This document shows positions 1-10,563 of a stretch of DNA of 64,000 bases, piece by piece. The notes below the pieces were generated by a model. The model was given only the letters and a program-made list of their open reading frames with translations, did not search any database and had not been told where the DNA came from. Origin of the DNA: Tenebrio molitor (taxonomy: Eukaryota > Arthropoda > Insecta > Coleoptera > Tenebrionidae); contig NC_091047.1 in assembly GCF_963966145.1 (NCBI RefSeq), positions 14,694,001 to 14,758,000 on the forward strand, written 5' to 3'. The position numbers and the translations under genes were made by a program. The number at the start of each line of letters is the position of its first letter. Positions within the stretch are counted from its first letter, which is position 1.

Positions 1-608
1 TTTAGACAAGCAGCCACGATTACCGTACTAAAATAAACAAAATATGTATGTCTAAGCCATAACTTAATATTTTACAATTTAATTTTTTTAATCCACCGAA
101 GGACTGATAAAACAAGGGATTCTTTTTAATGTACAGTAGCCAACAAAAAAAGTTAGCCATCATTTAAATGTCAGTGTCATTAAAGCATTAATTACACATT
201 TGGATTTTGATGTGACAGAAAAGTGATAGCAGGTTTTTATTGTCGGCCATTGTAATTTGAAGTATGTGCAAGAAGTAAGCCCATGTAGACCACCGAGACC
301 TAGTAATGGTTTTTGAAAAATGTGTTATTGATCAAGATGCTATGAGTACTATAATAAGATACATCAACAAAAGTTTCTTCATCTTTAGAGTTTTGTTTTG
401 CGATTCTCTGGTTTCAAAAGTTATTAGTTTTGATCGTGTTGCTGTTTTGATCTGTTCCGTTGCGATTTTTTGTTGATTTTTTTAATTTGTGAAGTGAGTG
501 CGTGCCTCAAGAATCTAATTACAAACATCGAAAATGATACAAAGGTAATTTTTGTTCATGCATTAAATAGGAGTACATATTAAATAATCTCTTGCTTGTG
601 TTTAGCCT
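1..608. other. AT-rich unique DNA, nothing recognised
   Basis: No reading frame, terminal repeat or RNA gene was recognised on either strand. Open frames here look like chance frames in AT-rich DNA. Confidence 0.5.
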
Positions 609-659
609 TTTCCGAAAAAAGCTGGATATTTTAATTTCAGTAGCCAGCTTTTTCGGAAA
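609..659. repeat. Short hairpin
   Basis: Arms TTTCCGAAAAAAGCTGG (609-625) and its near-exact reverse complement (644-659) are separated by about 18 bases. It may be the remnant of a small foldback element. No target duplication was identified. Confidence 0.6.
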
Positions 660-1120
660 TTCGAAAATGTATTGTGGGTTGCATTTTTCATTCAGTCGGC
701 ACATTATTACTCGTGAAATACTGAAATACCCTGTATTAATAAAACCTAATATATTACTCCTACTGTACTGAAGTTTTCTTTCGTCTTTCGTCTTTCCTAA
801 GTGCAAACATGCAGAATAATAATAAAACATCACGTGTAAACCTGCTCTTTCCATTTTTTAAATTTCGCGCCGGATCTATTGTAGCGTAGAGTGAACATTT
901 TTAGTAACATTTATGTCAATCAGTGGACAGAGTTTATGTACTATAATTGGCAATATTAGAACTTACGGGTAAGATGATTTAACGCTGTAAAACATTTTAC
1001 AATGAGTGATTTTAATGCTTTCTTTACTTAGAGCTGGCCAAATTTGGAATCATTGGTCCAATATGGTCAATTTATCAAACAAGAAAATTTTCTTAACAAT
1101 TCGTAACACAAGGTTATTTA

Positions 1121-1460
1121 AGGCCGTTTGCACCATCGTACTAAGCAATGCTTAAGTATATTATATTGGATAACAATGTGATTCCAATACTTAAGTGTTG
1201 TTTAGTAGAGTAAGGCCGGCCTGAGATATGATATTTGGTGGGGGAAATCTGCGCAGACAAAATATTCCAGTGGCGTGGCAAAACCCGTCACAGCAGAGAA
1301 TAGCGGTCACAGTAACAACTAACAATCAGCTGACTTTTAATCTGTTGAACACCCCTATTTTACGAAAAATGAACTCGTCCGATTGATTTCCGTCTACGCT
1401 CACCCCCACCAAATCTCATATCTCAGGTCGGCCTTACTCTATGACCGTGCAAACGGGCAT
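1121..1460. mobile_element. TA-flanked miniature inverted-repeat element, interrupted
   Basis: The left end (GGCCGTTTGCACC, with CTAAGCAATGCTTAAG further in) matches the inverted right end (GTGCAAACGGGC at 1447-1458) over about 38 bases with several mismatches. TA dinucleotides flank both ends (1119-1120 and 1461-1462), as expected for the Tc1/mariner group. A second element (1208-1439) sits inside its right terminal repeat. Without that insert the element would be only about 110 bases, essentially one hairpin. No coding capacity. Confidence 0.65.
1208..1439. mobile_element. TA-flanked MITE nested in another MITE
   Basis: Terminal inverted repeats begin GAGTAAGGCCGGCCTGAGAT on the left and GAGTAAGGCCGACCTGAGAT on the inverted right end, and continue for about 38 bases to a run of G (left) and C (right). 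TA flanks at 1206-1207 and 1440-1441 fit a Tc1/mariner-type target duplication. The ~150-base core has no open frame. Confidence 0.8.
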
Positions 1461-1475
1461 TAGTGCGCTTATCTA

Positions 1476-1968
1476 AAGGCGAGTTCAAACTAAAGGCGCG
1501 CGACGCGCTGCGCGACACCAAATTCATCCGCTCGGGTGCTCGTTCGCGTGCATTTGTGGTCGCACGGATTCGGCTGAAAATAATAATAATAATAAAGATT
1601 TTAGATGCGGTAATTTTGTAAAAATCGATTTGAAATAACTCTCTCTGCATAGGGATAGTAACAGTGGGATTGACGCCAGCAATAAAGTTGATACAATGGA
1701 TGCGAAAAGAACAGAGTGCTTGTTATGAAGGAACGTATTTTTCTTTGATGCACCGACAATGCCGTGGATAGTCGTTATTCCTGAGCTTTCTTAAACAGAA
1801 TCGCGCATTTTCCGTCCACACCAAACGCGCAGAAAACGTTTGCACTGTTGGGCGCAACGCGTCGCGTTTGCTTTGGAGGCACGTTCGTCAACCGTGTCTG
1901 TTCGTGAACATTTTCCCCCATACTAAAAGCACGAACATTTGCACGGTGTATTTGTTTGAACGCACCTT
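1476..1968. mobile_element. TA-flanked inverted-repeat element
   Basis: Ends AAGGCGAGTTCAAAC and, inverted, AAGGTGCGTTCAAAC are flanked by TA (1474-1475, 1969-1970). Subterminal CpG-rich stretches (GCGCGACGCGCTGCGCG near 1497; AACGCGTCGCGTTTGC near 1857) face each other across the core. The 493-base interior has no convincing coding frame. Short terminal identity makes the exact limits less certain. Confidence 0.6.
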
Positions 1969-1971
1969 TAG

Positions 1972-3435
1972 AAGTTCATCACTGATTCGCTTCTATTTTT
2001 AATTTTTTTAATATGCTGTAACTTGGAAAACAAACCAGATTGCTATTCAGATTTACTGGATAAAATGCCTGCGAGCTGGCAACTATTGTCCTACTTAACA
2101 TTAACCATATGGACTATCCAGTGACACCGCAGTACACAAATAGATAGCATCGAAAATGTTTCTTTAAATTTGTATAATAATGGGATGCTATTGTCGAAAG
2201 AAATTAGTCTCATTTGCAGAGAGAAACTTGAAAGGAATCACAGAAAATTAACAGGAAGTTGTTTACCCATGAATTATACCTAACACAATTTTTATGCGTT
2301 TATTGTTTAGCCTTTACAAAAGTTTGTCTATTATTGTCCCAGTTCATTTCATTTTGTTTCTGTGGTTGTCTTACAACTTATCACCATTGGTCGTCATTTA
2401 GTACTTTGTTTTCACTGAGTTGTCATTCTTTTTGAATCTTTACACAGACAACACTCTTTGAAGATTAAAAAGAAGACAGTTTTAAAACGAGCATTTAATA
2501 AATCCACTACTAATTTTAGCAAGCTTATAATCGGGGCATATTCGAATAGAACGAGAATTTATAACTTCTTCTTTATGTGATGTCCATTTTTCTGCGGGTT
2601 AGTTTCTTCTGGCATATTTAAATAATAAAGTCTTAAATTGCGAATTTTGTTTTACAGCTGGACCTGTTCGTTTCCGACATGTTAATTCAAGAACAAGGTG
2701 ATTTTTAATTGCTGCAGCTGATAATAAATATGGGTACCAGCGCTCCTTGTCTAATCTGAAAGGCGAGAAGAGAAGGCCAAATGAAAACGCTGCGGAGATA
2801 TTCGATACCTGCCCGTTTCAACCTCCGTCGACCAGCTACATGTGGGTACCTTTATGTCTGCATCTCACGGAAAAAAATAATTACGGGAAGGATTGTAAGT
2901 TTTTTTGCGACGGTCGCGGCAGGTAACGCGACGAAGGAGACGTTAATACCAACGTCAACACGCCATCTATAGATATACCGACCATTCAAGAAATATGCAA
3001 AGTGTAAAAGCTGTAATAAAGGTTGTATTATTTATCCAATTAAGTTATAAACTTGAACACTTGAAAAACTAAAAAGAACAGTGAGTACTGAAACAGACCA
3101 AGAAGAAATTTAAGTTATTTAAATTCTGTCATATATTCTTTACATTTATGGGGTTTAATCGATTGATTTAATTGAATTGTACTCTACTCATAACGACTCG
3201 AACAAAAATGTACCATAAATTAATAAAGAACATTTTCTTTTTATATAGGCATTTTATATTTTATGAATTATGAAAGAGAAACCGTTTCTGGTTACCATGC
3301 CAGGTGAAAATTGAAAAACGTAATTTTGTGATTTTGCACTTACTTAGAATACGTTATAATACCTTAGCTGGGATATAGGATATAGTACTCGTATAGTTAA
3401 ATGCATTGCTGATAACATATTTAATTCAGCAACTA
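1972..3435. other. Unique intergenic DNA, nothing recognised
   Basis: No transposon ends, RNA genes or credible exons were found. The small open frame at 2781-2972 has no recognisable motif. Confidence 0.45.
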
Positions 3436-3686
3436 CATATGTACTATCGCGCGTTCAAATGAAATCCTGGGCTGGGAAGGCGTTGGAAACCGTCAATTGT
3501 TGTGCTTTTTTAAAGCGTACATTAATTGGAGCATGTTGACAGCTAACCTAAAATTTAGAGTCAAAAATATTTCTTTTTTTTCTTTCTTTGCAATGTTTTA
3601 CATTAAAAATAGAATAGCCTAACGATTCTTATTCTCGAAGCAAATATCTAAGAGCACTCTTTGCTGAAAACAAACATGTTCAATTA

Positions 3687-4428
3687 CAGTGGCGGCTCGT
3701 GACCAAATTGAAAGGGAGGGCACACTTGGATCAATTCGGATTGTACCCAATACTTTTTTATTGCTGTCTATATCCATGTCAGTGCCAGTGAACACGGTGT
3801 TTTTAGATTGATCTATGTGTAATTTTAAAATATCGTCAACTTCGGCAATTAAATTTATCAATCCTCGAAAAATGCCTGGGTTATTGCTCTCAACCCCTTC
3901 ATCATGTCCACGTAATGCTAACTCAAATGCCCCGCAAAATTTTATCGCGTCAATAAGTTTTCTTAAAATATATCGATTTTGTTTCACTTTTTCATTATGT
4001 TTTTGAATTTCAAGGCGATATACCCCACTCAGCTGGTTACGGAGGTCCGTGTTGCCCAAAATTCCAAACTCGACTGAATAAAATAAATGTTTTTGGCTTA
4101 TTGCATGCTTTTTAACTTTTTGGCCCAAATGTTTTAAATCTGTAACACCGGTCTGAACCCAGGCAGGATCGCAATCACCGGATCCCATTACCAAACACAC
4201 GAAACAATAAAATGAGTTACTTACTCGTACATCGCAAGCACATAACCAACTAGCATTATTGTACATACCTCTGTTAAAATTTCTTACCACAGTTTTACCC
4301 TTGATCAAATTTTGTTTACAAATTTTCAGGTTTGGACGAGGTGGACCCAACTGTTTAATTTCTTTCCGCTCTTCAAATCCAAGTCCAATGGCGGTTTTTA
4401 AATTTTAAATTGATTGAACGGAATTCAT
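3687..4428 (-). pseudogene. hAT/ZMYM1-like transposase N-terminal fragment (TTF zinc finger + start of DUF4371)
   Basis: Reading the minus strand, a plausible start at 4428-4426 gives seven residues and then an in-frame stop. The same frame reopens and runs through the left end of the element. The protein contains the block GPPRPNLKI, a TTF-type zinc-finger region with SWLCACDV followed by FYCFVCL and then KHLGQKVKKHAISQKH, and the start of a DUF4371-like region with FELALRGHDE and GIFRGLINLIAEVDDILKLH. This order is typical of zinc finger MYM-type 1-like proteins and related hAT transposases. The catalytic RNase-H-like domain and the hAT dimerisation region are absent, so this is about the first third of the family's usual length. 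The frame continues into the terminal repeat and flank to 3619, which is meaningless sequence. The family assignment is from recalled motif patterns, not a search. Confidence 0.8.
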
Positions 4429-5002
4429 GATAATATTCGTAAATAGCACGACTGCGTAGAGCACGACTGAAACCTAATGTTACTATTAATGCAGAATGAA
4501 AGCAAAAAATAAAAGCACTAAACACACGTTTGATTAAGAATTAGACGACAAGCGTTGCGAACTTGCAATTTGAAATTCATAACTTCGGATGCAATCGAGC
4601 TAAAAACAATTCAACGTTGGATGAAGTCCGGTAAATTATGTGTTCTTATTCGCTGTGGGCAAAGTCACCCTTGCCCACAGAGATGGGCATCGGCGTCATA
4701 GGAATTTTTTAACATGATGTTCTCGGAGAACTTGTAGAAGCGTCGTACGTCGTAGGGGAAAATAAACGAAGCGGGGCAAGCTAATGCTTGCCTACGCCGC
4801 GAGGCGCTTTTGTAACGCAAGATCCAAATGACGCTGAGCGGCGCGCAAAATACAAAATGCACTCATTGTCACATTCGAACTTATTACAATTTAAATATTT
4901 GAATAGACTATATAACGATTTTTATATTTATTGTCATCCTTATTTTACAATTTGTTTTGGGGGGGCATTGCCCATCTGCCCCTCCTGTACCAGCCGCCAC
5001 TG
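3687..5002 (-). mobile_element. Degenerate hAT-superfamily transposon with perfect 8-bp target duplication
   Basis: The ends are CAGTGGCGGCTCGT (left) and CAGTGGCGGCTGGT (right, inverted). The eight bases outside each end are identical, TTCAATTA at 3679-3686 and 5003-5010, which is the hAT signature. The 1316-base element carries the 5' half of a transposase-like gene on the minus strand (relic at 3687-4428) and lacks the RNase-H-like catalytic part, so it cannot move itself. Its right part (4640-4860) is CpG-richer and holds a hairpin around TGTGGGCAA. It lies inside another inverted-repeat element. Confidence 0.9.
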
Positions 5003-5141
5003 TTCAATTATGTCCCGATTAAACATAAACAAATATCACTCATGTCAAACGGCGGGAAATTCAAACTTTACACTGTTCTAAACGGTTTAATTTTTCCAAC
5101 GCCTACTCAGCCCAGGATTTCATTTGAACACACGATACATA

Positions 5142-5592
5142 TTTCTGTATGACATTCAAATATTGCAAATTCTATCTGTTATTATTTTTGTCTAATGTTT
5201 GAGAAATACGTTATACAACAGTATGATTACCATATAAAATACGGATTTTTTATTATTTTGTCTTGGAATAACATAACAATTAGTTTACATTAAATAAATA
5301 TTAAAAATATTATTTCGTTGGTTGAAAGCAAACTGTTCAGGTAAATTCATCCTTCAATAAATGACGGAGGTAAATGCGTGGCGCAAGACACAAACAAGAA
5401 AAATTTCACTAAAAGCGTCATTACACCAAATGTTTTTGTGTCTGAGATAATAATGGTTAGAAGTTTAGGAATGAAATTCTATGTCAGGGACAATAATGAT
5501 GAAGCACCATCGTAAATGGCACTTATATTTTACATCTAATAATAGTAATATAGTGTCTTAAGAATAACTTTTTTTTCTGGGTTTTGAAAAAC
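5142..5592. other. AT-rich DNA, nothing recognised
   Basis: No gene or repeat ends were seen. Confidence 0.45.
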
Positions 5593-5788
5593 TTTTTTTT
5601 GTTCGACATTGTCAGAATTTGAGAATTTTCTCCTATGTGAAGGGATTTTGATAAATGTCAGAACTTGTCAAAACAAAACGTCAAGCTAATTTTAAAGGTT
5701 TTAAGCGATTTGGAGCCTTTAAGGGGCTCGTCGAACAAAAAAACGTTGTATTCAACTCGTCAAATTCATCAAATGAACTACTATTTTA
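5593..5788. repeat. Dispersed repeat with TTTTTTGTTCGACA ends (copy 1)
   Basis: TTTTTTTGTTCGACA at the left is mirrored by CGTCGAACAAAAAAA around 5729-5743. The body and the following AACGTTGTATTCAACTCGT match the second copy at 43025-43272 closely. This copy lacks about 60 bases between two ACTCGT motifs that copy 2 retains, which suggests deletion by recombination at a short direct repeat. Confidence 0.75.
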
Positions 5789-5812
5789 AATTATATTTGC
5801 GAGCGTATAATA

Positions 5813-6042
5813 CAGGGTTATTATAAATGTTTCTAGCATCGTAGGTGGCTGGGAGATTAATTTTAGGTGTGCCGCTTCATAAAGACACATTCCTACAGGA
5901 CACTTGACGGAAACTACCGCAATACCGCCACTTATCTACGATACTAGGCTGTCTCATGTTATGAGACTAATGGCACATCCAAAATTTTTGTGGTTTTCTA
6001 AGCCAACTACGATGTTAGAAACATTTATAATAAATACCCCTG
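5813..6042. mobile_element. TA-flanked MITE, ~40-bp terminal repeats
   Basis: The left end CAGGGTTATTATAAATGTTT is mirrored by the right end, which reads CAGGGGTATTTATTATAAAT when inverted, with further matching to GTAGTTGGCT/GTAGGTGGCT. TA flanks are at 5811-5812 and 6043-6044. No coding frame; Tc1/mariner-type by target site. Confidence 0.85.
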
Positions 6043-6405
6043 TATATCTTACATATGGTCTACAATATTCTTTTCTATGATTATAAAAAAAAAACTTTAT
6101 CATATTTCATTATTTTTAGTGCGTGAAACATCTGTTTATGGTAATAGCGATAAAAAGTAAAAAGCGTTAAAAAAGTGCCGTAGCGTATCATTATTTCACT
6201 CTAGGCGTTGTGCAAATACATGAACCGAAATAGCCGAATCATAAGGAGTTTTTGGCTTTAGAAACGTCAAATTTAAATTTTTGTTTTGATATTGATTTGT
6301 TTTTCTAATTCCAGACAGTCGTAGAAAATATTATTGTAAGGAATTCGTCAAAATCTCTATTTCATATACTTATTGCATAAATAACAATTTCATAAATTAT
6401 ATAAA

Positions 6406-7017
6406 TAATAGTTATTTTTGTATTAAGTGCGTGAAGCAGGGTGTTTTTTGTGCATGAAAAGGTCTTTTACACCGAGACGCATGTCGAGGCAGTAAAAGTC
6501 TTTGAATACCTTCACGCACGAAATATAAACAATATTTTTTCTATAATTGCTTTCAAAACTAAATTTAAAATTCAAATTTTGAAAGAAATCTGAAGTAAAG
6601 TTTGTCCAGCGAGAGATTGGTTGACATAAAAATCATTAAATTCTACGTAGTGTACGTAAAATTTGAAACATATCCTTCAAACAGTAACATTTTTGCCCTG
6701 AAATTATGCTCTAATTAATGTATTCTAGTGCATTTTGTAGGTTGGGTTAATTTAATACAATTTAAAATCTCCTAATCTCTCGCTGGACGGAGTATATCAA
6801 CGGAGTGACCATATTGGTAGGTAACTGATAGAAAACAGTGTGTGAAGTGAAAAACAGAAAAGCAGAAATCGCATTTCACACACTGTTATGTATGGTTTCT
6901 ATAGTTTCAATTTTACAACAGTATAAAAAAATATATGTAAGAAAATGACCCACTTCACGCATAGATGCGTGAATACCAATTTTTTGAATCACTTATAGAA
7001 AAGAGAATTTTTTGTGT
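6406..7017. repeat. Dispersed repeat unit (copy 1), interrupted by a MITE
   Basis: The unit shares long blocks with 48553-48990: GTGTTTTTTGTGCATGAAAA, GAGGCAGTA, TTTTTTCTATAATTG, AGGTAACT and CATTTCACACACTGTT, in the same order. Its inner part has inverted ends (TTTCTATAATTG... against ...TTATAGAAA). Relative to copy 2 it contains a 195-base insertion (6598-6792). It ends where the Tc1-like relic at 7020 starts. Confidence 0.75.
6598..6792. mobile_element. TA-flanked MITE with GTCCAGCGAGAGATT repeats
   Basis: A perfect 15-base inverted repeat, GTCCAGCGAGAGATT (6604-6618) and AATCTCTCGCTGGAC (6774-6788), lies just inside TA dinucleotides at 6596-6597 and 6793-6794. The surrounding repeat lacks this segment in its other copy near 48740, so it is a genuine insertion. 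Confidence 0.8.
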
Positions 7018-7019
7018 TA

Positions 7020-7367
7020 AGTACAGTTGCGGCCGTTGAAATCTCAGACAGGAAAGATTTAAACACTCTGTATAAATTCCGAAATTTGATTAGCGTAAAC
7101 AGGATTTTCATCAAGGATTATAAAGTCAGTGTCAGTATTTGACATATTAGGTCAGAATCGCGCGTAATTTTTGGAATGCCGCAATTACCTGATTTGCAAA
7201 AATGTGTTAGACTGAGGGACGGTGTGAGTATAAGAGCCATTGCGAGAGAAATTAATGTGGATAATGTTTGAGTGACATTTAGAGAAACGTCACTTTCAAT
7301 ACCATTTACAAAGCCAAAAGTTTGGCGTTGTCAAAGTGTCTGAGTTTTCAACGGCCGCAACTGTACC
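7020..7367 (+). mobile_element. Tc1/mariner-type relic with TA target duplication
   Basis: The ends are (A)GTACAGTTGCGGCCGTTGAA on the left and TTCAACGGCCGCAACTGTAC on the right, flanked by TA at 7018-7019 and 7368-7369. The terminal match continues into CAGACA/TGTCTG. Inside is the start of a transposase-like frame (7175-7270). The GTACAGTTGCGG terminus recurs in the element at 42067. Confidence 0.85.
7175..7270 (+). pseudogene. Tc1-like transposase N-terminal HTH fragment, 31 aa
   Basis: ATG at 7175 opens a 31-residue frame beginning MPQLPDLQKCVRLRDG and continuing VSIRAIAREI before a TGA. The pattern 'MP-x-L ... L-x-x-G-x-S-I-R-x-I-A' is that of the first helix-turn-helix of Tc1/mariner-type transposases, which normally binds the element's own terminal repeats. 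No catalytic residues remain. Two other frames in the window (49381 and 49766) share the S-I-R-x-(V/I)-A helix. It is likely a fossil, though a mini-protein cannot be excluded. Confidence 0.6.
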
Positions 7368-7370
7368 TAT

Positions 7371-7680
7371 AAAACTTTGGTCATTGTTCACTTTAACTAC
7401 TTCTGGAATTTTCGCGTTTTTTCTGGCTAGACAGCCTCAGGGCGTCCTCCTAGATCGTTTCCCACAATTCAAACCTTGTGCAAATGAATTTTCCTTACCC
7501 TTTAGTTATACTAAGACATTGGCGCGACCTTGACGCGACCTAGAAACAAGAGAGAAAAAAAGCCATTTGCACAAGGTTTGAATGGTGGGAAACGATCTAG
7601 GAGGACGTCCTGAGCCTGTCTAGCCAGAAAAAACACGAACATTCCAGAAGTAGTTAAAGTGAACAATTACCAAAACTTTT
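7371..7680. repeat. Foldback element with ~117-base arms
   Basis: The left arm (about 7371-7487) includes TTAACTACTTCTGGAATTTT, GGCTAGACAG and CCTAGATCGTTTCCCAC. The right arm (about 7563-7680) carries the same blocks inverted, including GTGGGAAACGATCTAGG and CATTCCAGAAGTAGTTAA. The loop is about 75 bases. No target duplication was fixed. It starts three bases after the neighbouring Tc1-like relic. Confidence 0.85.
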
Positions 7681-7689
7681 TTTGGTAAT

Positions 7690-8349
7690 TTATTGGTTTT
7701 AATTTTTATTTGCATTTTCTGGGGTGAGTTTTCTAGAAGTGATCATCAAGAATACTAGTTATAAAATACAAAACAAAAATTGTACAACACATAATGTTCT
7801 TGGCAAAAGCCGATTTCAGATGTATGCTTTTATTAAGTGCCAATACTCGACGTTAGTTTTATATCCCATTTTGTCACACAATTGTAGGAGGTCTGAATTG
7901 ATAGTCATGATTTGCTTTATTAGTTGCAATAAATAAAAATTATTCTAAATATTTGCTGCTCTGGAGTGAGGATAACTGACCACTAACACTACCAAGTCTA
8001 ATAATAATTAAAAATAATTCCTTTAAAATTCTTATTATGAGTTTTTCAAATGAGTTTCAAAATTGGTCAGGTTTAATTGTGATGACCTTAACCTAATAGT
8101 TCTTTTGTTTACTATAACACAAAATATTTTTCTAAAGACGTGTAAGTGAATACCAATAACATGACCACTTTGCCTGTGTTTTAAAAACACGTGTGCTCTA
8201 TATTTGTAATAGTGTTAGTCATTAGTTACACAATTCTGTCACATCGCCATTCTTACAAATCGTCCTCGAATTTACTAAATAATAAAGCGTCTTTATCGCT
8301 AATTGCATTGTCCAGGTTATCTCAGTGTATTAGTCACATAATCTAACAT
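7690..8349. other. AT-rich DNA, nothing recognised
   Basis: The open frame at 7724-7936 shows no motif and no splice context. Confidence 0.45.
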
Positions 8350-8980
8350 CAAAGGAGCGATAACACACCTACCAGGGACGTATTCGAGTAACTCTGCAGT
8401 CAAAGTCACCAGACGGTACTTCACTGGAAGATAATACTCACAGCATACAGGAAAGTATAATTAAAGTGGCCACAGACACGCGAAATTCGCGATCGCGACT
8501 TACGATTAATCCAGGTTTTATTGTAATTTAAGTAATTTAACGAGACCTCGTTGCATAAAATTGCAACCCGAAAAATCTTCTTGCAGACGACAATGGCCGA
8601 TAATGAAGGAAACTGTAGACCGTGAAATGCACACCCTCACTAGCTGCATCACGTAACAAAGCTGGTTTCCGTACGAAACAATAATTTCCCATCAAAAGAG
8701 GCGAAGGAAGCACGCATCTGGAACGACGGATGACAATAAAAGGAGTGCATGTGCCGAAATCCACCACGTCCGATTATATCTGTAGACTGTGACCGACACA
8801 GGTCACCTGTAAGACAGCTCAGGTGGTTCCATTCCTCTCTTGATGGTAGGTTCACCGGCCGAACCCCAGGTTCGCATTTAATCTATCCATCGGATAATAA
8901 TGAAATCAAAATTTATTTTCCTTTTACCGTCCATATTTGCATGCTCATATCGACCCGGCTCCGTCATTAAGGCGTCCTCT
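8350..8980. promoter_or_regulatory. GC-richer, motif-rich island (candidate enhancer)
   Basis: About 600 bases are less AT-rich and less repetitive than their surroundings. Visible motifs are AGGTCA overlapping the E-box CACCTG near 8800, GATA motifs near 8890, and an exact POU octamer ATTTGCAT at 8935-8942. Overlapping short frames on both strands have no recognised domain. Function is inferred only from composition and motifs. Confidence 0.25.
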
Positions 8981-9866
8981 TCCTGCTTATATTTATTTCA
9001 CATAAAATCCGGGCTCTAATGTGGCAATATCTATTCAAGTCGCATTATCTGAAAATATTAAAGACAAAGTAAAGCTGAGCTGAAGTATCGGCGCTGAATT
9101 TTTCGTAAGTAATTCTCCTACCATACTTATGCAACTTTAACGTCCACTCTTTTTTATGATTTTTTTTTTCTTTGATGACCTTACTTACAACCAACAAAAT
9201 ATTTTAGTATCCAGTACCTACTTTTCCAACACCTTCGTTTGGGGAGAACAAAAATGTAACAATTTTTTACAATTTTATTGAAAATCAATTGTCATTATGG
9301 ACATTTCTATCAAATAATGATAATTCCTTTGCACTATTTTTAATAATTTCGTATCATCTTTGCTATACGGCCACTTTTTACACAATATCCAAGCTGAAAC
9401 CAAGGCATGAAATATTGAAGTTACAGCGGAACGTAGTTTTCTCCAGCAACCACCCATCCAAACACTGACCACGCCTGAGTCTGCTTAACTTCATTGATCG
9501 AATGATGATAGTAAATATGTATTGACATAAATATACATATACATACGAGTATCAATATTAAATTTAGTAATTTAGTATTTGTGTACCATATACATACTAA
9601 ACTTTACCGACAAGAAATACTTAGTTAAGAAACATTCACGCAAAAGTCAACAACTGCAATTTTCGAGTTAGACACTGATTCCATGTCTTATTAGTTATTG
9701 CTGATTTGCACAGACTGCCTAAATTTGCTTTAAACAAATGTTTGTACATATTTCATTAACAAATTAGGTACAAAACCTAAAAAAAAATACAACTATAACA
9801 GGAAGGTATAACAAATATTTCTGATAATTATGAAATAGTAACTTATTAAGTAAGTAAGGTATGCCA

Positions 9867-10310
9867 GTGAAGAAGTGGAAAGTGGATTAAGAGCAAAAGG
9901 AAGATGGATGAATCTAGAGCTGAGTGAAAGGGATAAAGACACAGATAAACAAGAAAGTATGCAGATACAACAGGAAATATCAGAGGCGCATGACAGAGGA
10001 AATTCAGGAGTTCCTGGGGAGAGAGAGTGCAAAAGAAAGAAGAATGATGGCGAGATTTAGATGTGGGAACGAGGAGAGAGAAAACGGGTATAGGATGCAA
10101 GGAGAGGAAAGAAGGTGCAGAATGTGCTATGAGGAGAGACAGATAATTGAGTACATCTGGAATGGATGTAGCGAAATGAGAAAGAGGTAGAGAAAGGAAC
10201 GGGGAGAAATACTGAATGAAGACGGAAGGGAGATAAGATGAATGAAAGAGATATGGAAGAGGAGGGAAAGGATGGAAGAAGAAAGGGATGGGGGATAAAA
10301 AAAAATGTTA
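9867..10310 (+). pseudogene. Non-LTR retrotransposon (LINE) C-terminal fragment with degenerate zinc knuckle
   Basis: The sequence is purine-rich, unlike its neighbours. One frame gives RAKGRWMNLELSERDKDTDK (from about 9888), and another (9924-10190) continues with MTEEIQEFLGRESA, RRMMARFRCGNEERENGYRM and CRMCYEERQIIEYIWNGC. It then runs past a stop with ILNEDGREI and MKEIWKRRERMEEE. This is the tail of a LINE reverse transcriptase type often seen in insect genomes. The CCHC knuckle reads C-x2-C...Y...C, so the expected histidine is tyrosine. At least one frameshift (around 9950) and one stop separate the pieces. An A-rich run near 10296-10305 ends the fragment. It is 5'-truncated and inactive. 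Confidence 0.75.
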
Positions 10311-10563
10311 ATTTTTGAAATTGTTATTTTTATGTTTGTAATCAGGAATCCGAAAGCTTAGAGGCCAAATAGAGCATTTATATAGTACCTAACTTATTAA
10401 GTTTTGCATGAAGATTCGTTTAAAAGTGTACTGCCCACTATACATTGTCTTTCCTTCGCTTAAAAATATTTATTTTATAAGGTAAACTTACTGAACTTCA
10501 AAGTTGATTTTAAGACTTAGGATGTATATGTAAAGATAAAGCAGTTTGTAACGATTGTACCCT

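Larger units (their letters stand above)
3436..5141. mobile_element. Inverted-repeat element split by a hAT insertion
   Basis: About 40 bases containing TTCAAATGAAATCCTGGGCT (left, near 3454-3473) recur inverted near 5108-5127, with the shared inner part GGCGTTGGAAA. Removing the hAT element at 3687-5002 and one copy of its target duplication leaves an element of about 380 bases. A target duplication for this outer element could not be fixed. It is older than the hAT insertion it contains. Confidence 0.6.

Noticed and set aside
2955..2975. GCCATCTATAGAT as a third CTCF-like site
   Set aside because: It matches only part of the core (the last position is wrong) and has no supporting context.
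9793..10100. Minus-strand frames of 79 and 84 codons
   Set aside because: They are shadows of the purine-rich plus-strand LINE fragment; the S/L-rich translation reflects the complement of E/R/K codons.
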